From assembly GCA_949949005.1 (NCBI GenBank), contig CATLHM010000018.1, forward strand, positions 1 to 62,946: a DNA stretch of 62,946 nt. Reading direction: 5' to 3'. The notes below the pieces were generated by a model, which made no database searches, was not told where the DNA came from, and saw only the letters and a list, made by a program, of their open reading frames with translations. Source of the DNA: an uncultured Lachnospiraceae bacterium. Its GTDB lineage: Bacteria > Bacillota > Clostridia > Lachnospirales > Lachnospiraceae. The translations under genes were made by a program, and so were the position numbers. This document shows, one piece after another, positions 52,492-61,944 of this stretch (its first letter is position 1; the number at the start of each line of letters is the position of its first letter).

Positions 52492-52532
52492 TCCGGTGAA
52501 TCCGGAGCATGAAGAAAGGGGGCATTACAGGA

Positions 52533-54188
52533 ATGGCAGTGATTACCATTGACGGCGTTGCGAAGGAATATCCCTGTGGAATTACATTTGAGGAGATTGC
52601 CAAGGAATATCAGCCGCAATTTAAGGATATGATTGCCCTGGTGCTGGAAAACGGCAAGATCAGGGAATTACATAAAAAAGCAGAAAAGGATTGCGAGCTT
52701 TCCTTTCTGACGATTCGGGATGACATTGGGCATAAGACTTATGTAAGGACAGGCCTTATGATCCTTGTAAAAGCCATTGACGATGTGTTTGGAAGGGACA
52801 AGGTGAGCCGGGTAAAGATCGAATTTGCCATTGGACAGGGATATTACTGCAAGGTGATCATGGAGGAAAAGCTGACCCGTGGGCAGGTGGACGCCATAGG
52901 GAAAAGAATGAGGGAGCTGGTAGAGGGGGATCTGCCTATTACCAAAAAATCCTATCCCAAGGATCAGGCCATAGAGCTTTTCCGCAGCCATAAAATGGTG
53001 AACAAAGAAAAGCTTTTCCGTTACAGGAGAAGCTCTTTCGTGAATGTGTATTGTCTGGATGGCTATTATGATTACTACTATGGGTATATGCTGCCCAGCA
53101 CAGGATATATGAGGTATTTTGACGTCCTGCACTATGAGGATGGCATTATGCTTCTGCTGCCGGGAAGCGAGGATCCTACCAAGCTGAATTATTTTACCCC
53201 TATGGATAAGCTGTTCAATACCCTTACCATCTCCTCCCAATGGGGAGAGATGATGGGAATCGAGTCGGTGGGGGATCTGAATAATTCTATCAGAGACGGC
53301 CTGCTTGGCGACATGATTTTGGTGCAGGAAGCCCTCCAGGAGCGGAGGATTGGCGAGATTGCCAGAGAGATTGTGGAGAGAGGAAATGTGAAATTTGTGC
53401 TGATCGCAGGCCCTTCCTCCTCGGGAAAGACCACCTTTTCCCACAGGCTTTCCATTCAGCTTCGCACCTATGGGATGATTCCACATCCCATTGCCCTGGA
53501 CGACTATTTTATCAACAGAGATGAGACACCCCGGGATGCAGAGGGAAATTATGACTTTGAGTGCCTTGAGGCCATTGACCTTAAGAAATTTAACGAGGAT
53601 ATGAATCGGCTCCTTGCAGGAGAGGCGGTGGAGCTTCCCCAGTATAATTTCAAGCTTGGGAAACGGGAGTACCACGGCAATATCAAGAAGTTGGGCCCCG
53701 AGGATGTGCTCGTGATCGAGGGAATCCATGGACTCAATCCGGCTACCACCTATTCTATGCCGGATGAGAGTAAGTTTAAGATTTATATCAGTGCCCTGAC
53801 CAGCCTGAACGTAGACGACCACAACCGTATCCCCACCACGGACGGGCGGCTCCTTCGCAGAATCGTGCGGGATGCCAGAACCAGGGGAAACAGCGCCAAA
53901 CGTACCATCGCCATGTGGCCTTCGGTGAGAAGGGGAGAAGAAAAATATATTTTCCCTTTTCAGGAAAGTGCGGATGAAATGTTCAACTCAGCCCTCATCT
54001 ACGAGCTGGCAGTTTTAAAGCAATATGTGGAACCTCTTCTGTTCGGAATCCCAGAGACGGAGCCGGAGTACTATGAGGCCAAGCGGCTGCTTAAGTTTTT
54101 GGAGTATTTCCAGGGAATAGACAGCCAGAATGTCCCTGCCAACTCCATTTGCAGGGAGTTTATTGGGGGAAGTTATTTTCGTGTATAA
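52533..54188 (+). CDS. uridine kinase-like nucleoside kinase with TGS domain (551 aa)
   Basis: Order: an N-terminal TGS-like domain (MAVITIDGVAKEYPCGITFE), a threonyl-tRNA-synthetase-type second domain (residues about 60-270), and a C-terminal uridine kinase domain with the P-loop AGPSSSGKTT and the ALDDYFINRDETP segment. These fused proteins are common in Clostridia and Bacteroidetes; phosphorylation of a nucleoside is the expected reaction, substrate not known. ATG 52533 starts directly on the TGS strand; an in-frame ATG at 52509 adds eight residues. It ends 62 bp before rnpB. Confidence 0.87.
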   Translation: MAVITIDGVAKEYPCGITFEEIAKEYQPQFKDMIALVLENGKIRELHKKAEKDCELSFLTIRDDIGHKTYVRTGLMILVKAIDDVFGRDKVSRVKIEFAIGQGYYCKVIMEEKLTRGQVDAIGKRMRELVEGDLPITKKSYPKDQAIELFRSHKMVNKEKLFRYRRSSFVNVYCLDGYYDYYYGYMLPSTGYMRYFDVLHYEDGIMLLLPGSEDPTKLNYFTPMDKLFNTLTISSQWGEMMGIESVGDLNNSIRDGLLGDMILVQEALQERRIGEIAREIVERGNVKFVLIAGPSSSGKTTFSHRLSIQLRTYGMIPHPIALDDYFINRDETPRDAEGNYDFECLEAIDLKKFNEDMNRLLAGEAVELPQYNFKLGKREYHGNIKKLGPEDVLVIEGIHGLNPATTYSMPDESKFKIYISALTSLNVDDHNRIPTTDGRLLRRIVRDARTRGNSAKRTIAMWPSVRRGEEKYIFPFQESADEMFNSALIYELAVLKQYVEPLLFGIPETEPEYYEAKRLLKFLEYFQGIDSQNVPANSICREFIGGSYFRV

Positions 54189-54228
54189 TATAGAGTGAAT
54201 GACAAAATGATTTGCCGTTTGCCCTATA
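54188..54228. repeat. palindromic repeat before rnpB
   Basis: TATAGAGTGAATGACAAA faces TTTGCCGTTTGCCCTATA. A more diverged member of the palindrome family at 16982, 38656 and 46337. It starts at the very end of the preceding gene and ends 23 bp before RNase P RNA, where the promoter should be. Confidence 0.6.
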
Positions 54229-54250
54229 AATTCATAAAAAATCCATAAAA

Positions 54251-54715
54251 TCAGGTAGGATAAATGATCGCGGCTGCCGCAGGAGGCTGCCCCAGGCAGT
54301 TTCTGTTCCCTCCAGCTCGTCCCCAAGGCGGGGCGGAGGAAGCGGCAGGTGAGGAAAGTCCGGGCTTCACAGGGCAGGATGCCGGATAACGTCCGGTGGA
54401 GGCAACTCCAAGGCCAGTGCAACAGAAATATACCGCCCCTGGCACCAAAAGTGCCATGTGGAAATTTGCGAAGCAAATTTCCAAAGTTCGCCAAAGGTGA
54501 ACTTTTGGTAAGGGTGGAAAGGCAGTGTAAGAGACTACCGCCTGCACGGTAACGGGCAGGACACATGTAAACCCCATCCGAAGCAAGACCAAACAGAAAG
54601 CGTTTAGCCGGCCCGGTCAGCTTTCAGGTAGGTCGCTTGAGGCTGCTGGCAACAGCAGTCCTAGATAGATGATCATTCACGACATAACCCGGCTTATCGT
54701 CCTGCCTGATTTTTT
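54251..54715 (+). ncRNA. rnpB: RNase P RNA
   Basis: The catalytic RNA that trims the 5' ends of tRNAs. Conserved region I is clear (GAGGAAAGTCCGGGCTTC at about 54350) and the 3' CCCGGCTTATCG is present. Helix P1 pairs TCAGG-AGGA at the 5' end with TCCT-CCTGA at the 3' end, and T residues then end transcription. About 460 nt is long for the class; the excess is in 54441-54508, where three hairpins follow one another in the P12 region. Confidence 0.93.
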
Positions 54716-54752
54716 GATAGTAAACTTATGTTTGGAAGGTACAGCGTAGACT

Positions 54753-55625
54753 GTGAAAAGAAGTAAGGGACAAATGCCGTTAAGAATGTTTTCGGCGTTT
54801 TTTTTGTTAATAAGCTTTTGGCTGATCATAGCAGGGGAAAATGTGCAGGGCAGCAGAGGGGATACTGCTGCGCCTGTGTCTTTGTATTCAGAAAGTGCGG
54901 TGCAAGAACAAAACGAACCAAGTCATAGTCTAAAGCTCCCTCCGTTGATTCAGACAACCACCCTGGAAGAGGACTATAGAGCCATAACCGGCTTGGGACT
55001 TGCCTTCACTCCTTTATCGCCGGAAGAGGATTTGGAACAGACTTTCGGCAATATCCTGTGCAGTTGCGTGCGCCTTCAGGCAAATGGGCATTATGGGAGC
55101 GGAAGCATTTACCGCGTGGAAGCGGATGCCATTGTGATCGTGAGCAACAGGCATCTTTTGGAATATTGGGATGAGGACAGCTTTGTGACCTTTCCGGGAG
55201 GCGCGGCGCAAGACGGGGAAGTGATTGGGCTTTCTGAGGAAGCGGACGTTGGATTTCTTAGCGTATCCATTGATGATTTTTCCTGGGAGGAATTATTAGC
55301 GCTTAAAAATGTGCGGCCGTTAAAGGAGAGCTCGGGACGTCCAAGGGCAGAAACACCGGGAAGAGGACTTCTTTTGGTGGATATGGCAAGTGACCCCTAT
55401 CACCCGGCGATGAAACAGGGGGCGGTGATTTCGGCCCACACTTATCTGGAGGATTTCGGAATGGAGATGCTCTACGGGACGGGAGAGGCCTTGCCAGGCA
55501 TGTCCGGCAGCGGCGTGTTTGACGGATATGGAAATTATCTCGGGATGCTCACCGGGGCAACGGTGGGGGGAGAGATTGCGGCAGTGCCGGCGGATGTGAT
55601 CGACAGGGAATATTCTTCCTTCTAA
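54753..55625 (+). CDS. secreted or anchored trypsin-fold serine protease (290 aa)
   Basis: An N-terminal hydrophobic segment (residues about 11-28, MFSAFFLLISFWLIIAG) is a signal or anchor. The catalytic triad fits an S1/Do-type fold: His in IVSNRHLLEY, Asp in EEADVGFLSV, and Ser in LPGMSGSGVFDGYG. No PDZ domain is present, unlike HtrA. The start is uncertain: GTG 54753 or ATG 54774, the latter with AAGGGA close upstream. It likely acts on the outer face of the membrane. It follows rnpB and converges on rpsT. Confidence 0.8.
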   Translation: MKRSKGQMPLRMFSAFFLLISFWLIIAGENVQGSRGDTAAPVSLYSESAVQEQNEPSHSLKLPPLIQTTTLEEDYRAITGLGLAFTPLSPEEDLEQTFGNILCSCVRLQANGHYGSGSIYRVEADAIVIVSNRHLLEYWDEDSFVTFPGGAAQDGEVIGLSEEADVGFLSVSIDDFSWEELLALKNVRPLKESSGRPRAETPGRGLLLVDMASDPYHPAMKQGAVISAHTYLEDFGMEMLYGTGEALPGMSGSGVFDGYGNYLGMLTGATVGGEIAAVPADVIDREYSSF

Positions 55626-55698
55626 TAAAAAAGGATGAATGGAAGTACGGGCCTACACAATCGAGTAGGGGAGAATTTTTCTCCCCTGCCCGCCGCGC

Positions 55699-55741
55699 GG
55701 CCCGTGCGCCACTTCAGTGGCAACCTTCCTCTGCACGGGCC
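55699..55741. repeat. nested GC-rich inverted repeat
   Basis: GGCCCGTGC (55699-55707) pairs with GCACGGGCC (55733-55741); inside it GCCACT (55708-55713) pairs with AGTGGC (55716-55721). A second hairpin, GGGGAGA/TCTCCCC, lies just upstream around 55668-55686. It is REP-like, between converging genes. Confidence 0.55.
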
Positions 55742-55747
55742 TGCGCA

Positions 55748-55778
55748 TAAAAAAAACGGCTCACATCCCCTGTGAGCC
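55748..55778 (-). terminator. terminator of rpsT
   Basis: On the minus strand GGCTCACA (55778-55771) pairs with TGTGAGCC (55765-55758) across a 5-nt loop and is followed by eight T residues. Confidence 0.9.
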
Positions 55779-55808
55779 ATTTCCTTACCATCTATAATTT
55801 CCAAAAAA

Positions 55809-56072
55809 CTAAGCCATCTTGTTAACAGCCTGAGCCAAACGAGCTACTTTTCTGGAAGCAGTGTTTTTATGAAAAACACCCTTGCTGGTCGCCTTGTCGA
55901 TTACAGACGTAGCAGCAACTAAAGCTTTGGCAGCAGCATCTTTATCATTTGCGTCAATCGCAACAGTCACTTTTTTGATCGCTGTCTTAACACCAGACTT
56001 AATTGATTTATTTCTTTCAGCTTTGGTTCTGTTTACTAAAATCCTCTTCTTAGCAGACTTAATGTTAGCCAC
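55809..56072 (-). CDS. rpsT: 30S ribosomal protein S20
   Basis: An 87-residue, Lys/Ala-rich protein with the S20 hallmarks ANIKSAKKRILVN, KSGVKTAIKK and GVFHKNTASRKVARLA. It binds 16S rRNA in the small subunit. The start is GTG at 56072 with AGGAGG 9 nt upstream; the ATG at 56081 lies next to the SD and is not used. Divergent from gpr. Confidence 0.96.
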   Translation of the reverse strand: MANIKSAKKRILVNRTKAERNKSIKSGVKTAIKKVTVAIDANDKDAAAKALVAATSVIDKATSKGVFHKNTASRKVARLAQAVNKMA

Positions 56073-56261
56073 GATGTACACCTCCTCTTACAATCATCAG
56101 TTACATGAGATGTTTCATTAAAGCCGGAGACACGGAACGTCTTAATGTAAACACACGCATATTATTTTATCCGCAAAAAGAATATCTGTCAATACATAAA
56201 TGAAGAATATTTGGAAAATACTTTAGTTTATAATGATTTTCTAATACCACGGGAGGAAGTT

Positions 56262-57176
56262 ATGAGTAGCTTTAGAGTAAGGACAGACTTAGCCCTTGAG
56301 GTGCGGGAAAATATGGAGGAGAACGCCAGGGAATGCAGGGGCGTGTCGGTGAAGGAGGAATACCGGGAGGAAAGCGAGCTTCGTATCACAAAGGTAGTGA
56401 TCGAGACCATGAACGGCTCCAAGGCTATGGGAAAGCCCATAGGCACTTACATTACGCTGGAGGCTCCCGCCATGGTGCTGCCGGATGAAAACTATCATGA
56501 AGAGATATCTGTGGAGCTTGCAAGGCAATTGGAGGAAATCATTCCCGGTATGGAAAAGGAATTGTCCGTGATGGTGGTAGGCCTTGGAAACAGGGACGTG
56601 ACAGCGGATTCTCTGGGGCCGAATGTGGTGGACAATCTGGTTATTACCCGGCATATGATGAAGGAATACGGAAAAGCGGCCTTTGACAAAAAGAAAGTGT
56701 ATATGGTCAGTGGACTGGTTCCCGGAGTGATGGCCAAGACCGGAATGGAGTCTCAGGAGATTATCAAGGGAGTGGTGGAAAAAACGAAGCCGGATGTGGT
56801 GATTGTAGTAGACGCCTTAGCCGCCCGCTCCACCAGACGGCTGAACAGAACCATACAGGTTACCAATACGGGGATCCATCCCGGTTCCGGGGTGGGAAAT
56901 CACAGAAACGCCATCACGCAGGAAGCTCTGGGAGTCCCCGTCATTGCCATAGGCGTTCCTACGGTGGTGGATGCGGCAACGATTGTGGGCGACGCTTTTG
57001 AAAAGATGATGCGGCAGGCAGGGGAAGAGCCTCTTGACATCCAGGATGAGCTGCATGCAGGGCTGGGAGAGCTTTATAACATGTATGTGACGGGAAAGGA
57101 TGTGGATTTTGAGATTAAGCAGATCAGCCATATTATCTGTAATGCCCTGAACAATACCTTTGAGGCAAAGGGCTGA
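56262..57176 (+). CDS. gpr: spore germination protease GPR
   Basis: GPR degrades small acid-soluble spore proteins at germination. FRVRTDLALE near the N-terminus is the conserved self-processing region, and GLGNRDVTADSLGP holds the active-site Asp region; DALAARSTRRLNRTIQ and GIHPGSGVGNHR are also conserved. GGGAGGAAG 3-5 nt before ATG 56262 favours this start (304 aa), which leaves only about four residues before the processing site. ATG 56211 would give a 20-residue propeptide but has no SD. It heads gpr-spoIIP-lepA-hemW. Confidence 0.95.
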   Translation: MSSFRVRTDLALEVRENMEENARECRGVSVKEEYREESELRITKVVIETMNGSKAMGKPIGTYITLEAPAMVLPDENYHEEISVELARQLEEIIPGMEKELSVMVVGLGNRDVTADSLGPNVVDNLVITRHMMKEYGKAAFDKKKVYMVSGLVPGVMAKTGMESQEIIKGVVEKTKPDVVIVVDALAARSTRRLNRTIQVTNTGIHPGSGVGNHRNAITQEALGVPVIAIGVPTVVDAATIVGDAFEKMMRQAGEEPLDIQDELHAGLGELYNMYVTGKDVDFEIKQISHIICNALNNTFEAKG

Positions 57177-57297
57177 ATGGCGCCGGAGAATGCAAGTCTC
57201 GAAGCAGCCACGTATTTCCGGCTTTGGATAAGCATATACTTTCCCAGAGGGCATTTGAAGAAAAAAGCTTCAGATGCGCTCCGGTGGGAGGCAGAGC

Positions 57298-58632
57298 GTG
57301 AAAGGAAAAAACGGAAAAACCAATAGAAAGAAATGGGCAATCCTTACAATGCTGCTGGCCTGTGTCCTGAGTTGTCTCTACAGCTTTATGAAAAACAGAG
57401 ATTCAAAGTCAGAAGAATCTTCGGGATGGCAGCGCCAGGTCAGCCTTTTTATGAACCATTCCATGGAAGGGAGATTTTTTCAGATTCCAAGATATCTGGA
57501 AAACCGGGAAGAGGCGGCAGATGACGGGAAGCTGGCGGAGCGGTTGATACGCAGGAATTTTCCCTTGATGGAATATACGGCTCTCTATCCGGGGGCGGAC
57601 AGAGAGCAGGAGGATGCCCTGATGGCGCAGTTAATCGGGCGGCGGGAAGGGGCGGATGAGGATGTGAAGGATATTGACGAGGAAAATCTGGATTACGGGG
57701 ATGACGCGCTTCATATAGATAACAGCCTTCTTGCGGAGATGGAGAAGGAAAACAGCGTACATAATAATACGACGGAAAGCGGGCAGGAGGAAGAAAATAA
57801 GGAGATGACCGGGGAGGCTGTGGCAGAGAACCAAGATCCAGGGCCGGAAGGCGTCTTTACCCCTTCGGAATATCCTTCTTATACCTATGACTGGTCGGAA
57901 AAGTGGGATTATGAGGCCTTGCTCTCCAATTTTTACGCGGTGGATAATTCCACCCGGTTAAAGGAGGAATATGCAGATTTGAATCAGCTCTTGTACCAGG
58001 ATCTGTCGGTTAACAGACAGGCCCAGGGGCCTCAGATTTTAATTTATCATACCCACGGAAGCGAGGCATTTCTTGATTCCGTGCCAGGGGACGAATCCAC
58101 TACCATTGTGGGGGCAGGGGATAAGCTGGCGGAGCTTTTGGAGAACACATATGGATTTCAGGTTCTGCACTATACGGAGCGGTTTGACGATGTGAGGGAT
58201 GAGGCCTACAATGAATCGCTGCCGGTAATCGAGCAGATATTGGCACAAAACCCTACCATAGAGGTAGTGATCGACCTGCACCGGGATGCGGTGGCGGGAG
58301 ACCGGAAGCTGGTAATGGATTTGCAGGGACGGCCCACGGCGAGATTCATGTTTTTCAACGGTCTCAGCTACGGCCGCAAGAGCGGCGACATTGCCTACCT
58401 GGAAAATCCCTACATACAGGAAAATCTGGCCTTTTCTTTTCAGGTTCAGGTGGCGGCCAATGAATATTATCCTGGAATTGCAAGAAAAATTTATTTAAAA
58501 GCCTATCGGTACAACATGCATTTGATGCCCAAGAGCCTTTTGATCGAAATGGGGGCCCAGAACAACACGGTGGAGGAAATTATGAACGCCTGCGACCCTC
58601 TGGCGCACATCCTTGCCATTGTGTTGGGATGA
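57298..58632 (+). CDS. spoIIP: stage II sporulation protein P
   Basis: SpoIIP cuts peptidoglycan during engulfment as amidase and endopeptidase. An N-terminal TM segment (residues about 12-28, [16 protein letters not shown]) is followed by an acidic spacer and the amidase domain: [16 protein letters not shown] with the zinc His, [12 protein letters not shown], and [16 protein letters not shown] 57298 (GGGAGG SD) is favoured over ATG 57274, which lies before the SD. Follows gpr. Confidence 0.95.
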   Translation: MKGKNGKTNRKKWAILTMLLACVLSCLYSFMKNRDSKSEESSGWQRQVSLFMNHSMEGRFFQIPRYLENREEAADDGKLAERLIRRNFPLMEYTALYPGADREQEDALMAQLIGRREGADEDVKDIDEENLDYGDDALHIDNSLLAEMEKENSVHNNTTESGQEEENKEMTGEAVAENQDPGPEGVFTPSEYPSYTYDWSEKWDYEALLSNFYAVDNSTRLKEEYADLNQLLYQDLSVNRQAQGPQILIYHTHGSEAFLDSVPGDESTTIVGAGDKLAELLENTYGFQVLHYTERFDDVRDEAYNESLPVIEQILAQNPTIEVVIDLHRDAVAGDRKLVMDLQGRPTARFMFFNGLSYGRKSGDIAYLENPYIQENLAFSFQVQVAANEYYPGIARKIYLKAYRYNMHLMPKSLLIEMGAQNNTVEEIMNACDPLAHILAIVLG

Positions 58633-58709
58633 ATATTGTGTTAAAATACGAAAGACTATTGCGGCTGCGGCGCCCATACGCCCATACGCCAGAAAGGTAC
58701 GGTAAATAT

Positions 58710-60524
58710 ATGGCAGGTATCGAGCAAAGTAAGATCAGAAATTTTTGTATTGTGGCCCATATCGACCACGGGAAGTCCACCCTGGCGGACAGAATCATAG
58801 AAAAAACAGGCCTTCTGACCAGCAGGGAAATGCAGGATCAGGTGCTTGACAATATGGAGCTTGAGAGGGAGCGGGGAATTACCATCAAGGCCCAGACGGT
58901 CCGCACCATTTATAAGGCGAGAGACGGGGAGGAGTATGTTTTTAACCTGATCGACACGCCGGGACATGTGGATTTTAACTATGAGGTCAGCAGGAGCCTG
59001 GCGGCCTGCGACGGCGCGATCCTGGTGGTGGACGCTGCCCAGGGCATCGAGGCTCAGACCCTTGCCAATGTATATCTGGCTCTTGACCATGATCTGGAGG
59101 TATTTCCCGTGATCAACAAGATCGACCTGCCCAGCGCGGAGCCGGAGCGTGTAAAAAACGAGATCGAGGATGTGATTGGCATCGAGGCTCAGGATGCGCC
59201 CCTGATTTCCGCCAAAAACGGGATCGGCATCGAGGAAGTTCTGGAGGCTATTGTGACCAAAATTCCTGCGCCGGGGGGAAGGAGCGATGCTCCCTTAAAA
59301 GCCCTTATCTTTGACTCCCTCTACGATTCCTATAAGGGCGTGATCGTATTTTGCCGGATCATGGAGGGAAGCGTAAAAAAGGGGACAAGCATCCGTATGA
59401 TGGCAACGGGAGCAAAGGCGGATGTGGTGGAGGTAGGTTATTTCGGAGCCGGACAGTTTATTCCCTGCGAGGAGCTGAGCGCAGGGATGGTGGGATACAT
59501 TACCGCTTCCATCAAAAATGTGAAGGACACGGCGGTGGGCGATACGGTGACCGACGCGGATAACCCCTGCGACGAGCCTCTTCCTGGCTACAAAAAAGTC
59601 AATTCCATGGTGTACTGTGGGGTATACCCGGCGGATGGGGCAAAGTATCCGGATCTTCGGGATGCCCTGGAAAAACTGCAATTAAACGACGCCTCCCTGC
59701 GCTATGAGCCGGAAACCTCCATAGCCCTTGGATTTGGATTCCGGTGCGGCTTTCTGGGACTGCTCCATTTGGAGATCATTCAGGAGCGTTTGGAGAGAGA
59801 ATACAATCTCGACCTGGTGACCACGGCTCCCGGCGTTATCTATAAGGTTCACCGGACGGACGGGGAGGTGATCGAGCTCACTAATCCCTCTAATCTGCCG
59901 GATCCTTCCCAGATCGAGTATATGGAGGAGCCGGTAGTCTCTGCGGAGATCATGGTGACGACGGAGTTTATCGGGCCTATCATGGAGCTTTGCCAGACCA
60001 GGCGGGGGAAATATCTGGGAATGGAGTATATAGAGGGGACAAGGGCCCTTCTTAAGTACGAGCTTCCCCTGAACGAGATCATTTATGACTTTTTTGACGC
60101 CCTAAAGTCCCGCTCCCGGGGCTATGCCTCCTTTGACTATGAGCTGAAGGGGTATGAGCTCTCCGAGCTGGTGAAGCTGGATATCCTGATTAACAAAGAG
60201 GAGGTGGATGCCCTTTCCTTTATCGTCCATAAGGACAGTGCCTATGACAGAGGCCGGAGAATGTGCGAGAAGCTTAAGGACGAAATTCCAAGGCATCTGT
60301 TTGAAATTCCCATTCAGGCGGCAGTAGGGGGCAAGATCATAGCCAGAGAAACCGTAAAAGCCATGCGCAAAGATGTGCTTGCCAAGTGCTACGGAGGAGA
60401 TATCACCCGAAAGAAAAAGCTTCTGGAGAAACAGAAGGAGGGCAAGAAGCGGATGCGCCAGATCGGCAGTGTGGAAATTCCCCAGAAAGCCTTTATGTCG
60501 GTGCTGAAGCTGGACGATGATTAA
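58710..60524 (+). CDS. lepA: translation elongation factor 4
   Basis: A ribosome-bound GTPase that can back-translocate the ribosome. The G motifs are [17 protein letters not shown] and NKIDLP; the LepA-specific C-terminal domain ([20 protein letters not shown]) is present. ATG 58710 (AGAAAGG SD) gives the normal 604 residues; a start at 58629 would add 27 residues and overlap spoIIP. Confidence 0.97.
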   Translation: MAGIEQSKIRNFCIVAHIDHGKSTLADRIIEKTGLLTSREMQDQVLDNMELERERGITIKAQTVRTIYKARDGEEYVFNLIDTPGHVDFNYEVSRSLAACDGAILVVDAAQGIEAQTLANVYLALDHDLEVFPVINKIDLPSAEPERVKNEIEDVIGIEAQDAPLISAKNGIGIEEVLEAIVTKIPAPGGRSDAPLKALIFDSLYDSYKGVIVFCRIMEGSVKKGTSIRMMATGAKADVVEVGYFGAGQFIPCEELSAGMVGYITASIKNVKDTAVGDTVTDADNPCDEPLPGYKKVNSMVYCGVYPADGAKYPDLRDALEKLQLNDASLRYEPETSIALGFGFRCGFLGLLHLEIIQERLEREYNLDLVTTAPGVIYKVHRTDGEVIELTNPSNLPDPSQIEYMEEPVVSAEIMVTTEFIGPIMELCQTRRGKYLGMEYIEGTRALLKYELPLNEIIYDFFDALKSRSRGYASFDYELKGYELSELVKLDILINKEEVDALSFIVHKDSAYDRGRRMCEKLKDEIPRHLFEIPIQAAVGGKIIARETVKAMRKDVLAKCYGGDITRKKKLLEKQKEGKKRMRQIGSVEIPQKAFMSVLKLDDD

Positions 60525-60562
60525 AAACCATAAAAGATAAAGGGAAGGGAAAGAGCAATTCC

Positions 60563-61849
60563 ATGAAAAAAGAAGCTGACAAAAAGCTGGGAATCTATAT
60601 TCATATTCCCTTTTGTATCAGGAAATGTCTCTACTGCGATTTTTTATCCGTACCCGCAGGGGTGGATGAGCAGGCCCGCTATGCACAGGCTCTTTGCAGG
60701 GAAATCGAAACGGAAAGCAGGTGTTATTCTGACTATGAGGTGGAGAGCGTTTATCTGGGAGGGGGAACACCCTCCCTTTTTCCGGGAGAGTGGATTGAGA
60801 GGATCATGGATGTGCTCCGCCGCCATTACAGGCTTTCTGCGGCATGTGAAATTTCCATGGAGGCGAACCCGGGAACCCTTACCTGGGATAAGCTGAAAGC
60901 CATTAAGGCCGGGGGAGTGAACAGGCTCAGCATAGGCCTACAGTCCGCCAACGACAGGGAGCTTTCGGCCCTTGGAAGAATTCATACCTGGAAAGATTTT
61001 TTGCACTCCTATGAACTGGCGGCCCAGGCCGGGTTTGGAAATCTGAACGTGGATCTGATGAGCGGGATTCCCGGGCAGACTTTAGGCTCCTGGGAGGAAA
61101 GCCTTAACAGAGTCAGGCTGCTTTCTCCCCATCCTAAGCATATTTCCGCTTACAGCCTGATTATCGAGGAGGGAACCCCCTTTTTTGAGAATAGGCCCGA
61201 GCTGCCGGAGGAAGACACTGAGAGGGAAATGTATAAAATAACAAGAGATATTTTGTCGGATTGCGGATATGGGCGGTATGAGATATCCAATTACGCCCTG
61301 CCGGGTTATGAGTGCAGGCATAATATTTCCTATTGGCGGCGGAAGAACTACCTGGGATTCGGAATCGGGGCCGCTTCCCTGATAGAGAATGTGCGGTTTC
61401 GCAACAGTTCTGACAGACAGGCCTATGAGGCTTTTTACCTGGATGGCTTTCAGAAGATTGGCGGCTTTGGCACAAAGCCGGTTTGGGACTCGGTGAAAGA
61501 GGAAAAACAATTGTTATCTATAGAGGAGCAGATGGAAGAGTTTCTATTTTTGGGACTTCGCTTGAGCCAGGGGGTGAATGTGGGCGAATTTTTTCGCTGC
61601 TTTGGCAGAAGGATAGATGAGGTTTATCCCGGTATAGTGGATGATTTTTGCCAGAAAGGGCTTTTACAGCGCAGAAAGTCCGGAAAAAGCCTTGGAACCC
61701 CGGAAGGGGGCAGTGCCAGAGGCATTGCTCCTGCCTTTGTCTTTGACGGGCAGGAGGGTGACAGAGAAGCGGAAGAAGAGTGGATTTCCCTGACGGATTA
61801 CGGGGTGGATATCAGCAATTATGTAATGGCGGAATTTCTACTTTCCTAG
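60563..61849 (+). CDS. hemW: HemW, radical SAM haem chaperone-like protein
   Basis: The 428-residue radical SAM protein has the cluster motif in HIPFCIRKCLYCDFLS (CxxxCxxC), VYLGGGTPSLF, RLSIGLQS and the later EISNYALPGYECRHNISYWR with the conserved N-x-x-YW of HemW/HemN-like proteins. It is named coproporphyrinogen III oxidase-like in older annotations, but HemW transfers haem. Usual neighbour of lepA. A Gly/Ser-rich insertion (around residue 378-395, SGKSLGTPEGGSARG) is unusual. Confidence 0.94.
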   Translation: MKKEADKKLGIYIHIPFCIRKCLYCDFLSVPAGVDEQARYAQALCREIETESRCYSDYEVESVYLGGGTPSLFPGEWIERIMDVLRRHYRLSAACEISMEANPGTLTWDKLKAIKAGGVNRLSIGLQSANDRELSALGRIHTWKDFLHSYELAAQAGFGNLNVDLMSGIPGQTLGSWEESLNRVRLLSPHPKHISAYSLIIEEGTPFFENRPELPEEDTEREMYKITRDILSDCGYGRYEISNYALPGYECRHNISYWRRKNYLGFGIGAASLIENVRFRNSSDRQAYEAFYLDGFQKIGGFGTKPVWDSVKEEKQLLSIEEQMEEFLFLGLRLSQGVNVGEFFRCFGRRIDEVYPGIVDDFCQKGLLQRRKSGKSLGTPEGGSARGIAPAFVFDGQEGDREAEEEWISLTDYGVDISNYVMAEFLLS

Positions 61850-61944
61850 AGGGCTACCGGCCAGGGATGGAAATAACTTTTTGGGAAAGGCACTAGAGGG
61901 CGCATCAGGTCATAGAATAATAAAAATGACTTTGGGGGCGCCTT

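Noticed and set aside
52668..53822. Minus-strand gene of 384 residues opposite the nucleoside kinase
   Set aside because: His/Ile-rich reading of the reverse strand with no motif; the plus-strand kinase has a P-loop and TGS domain.
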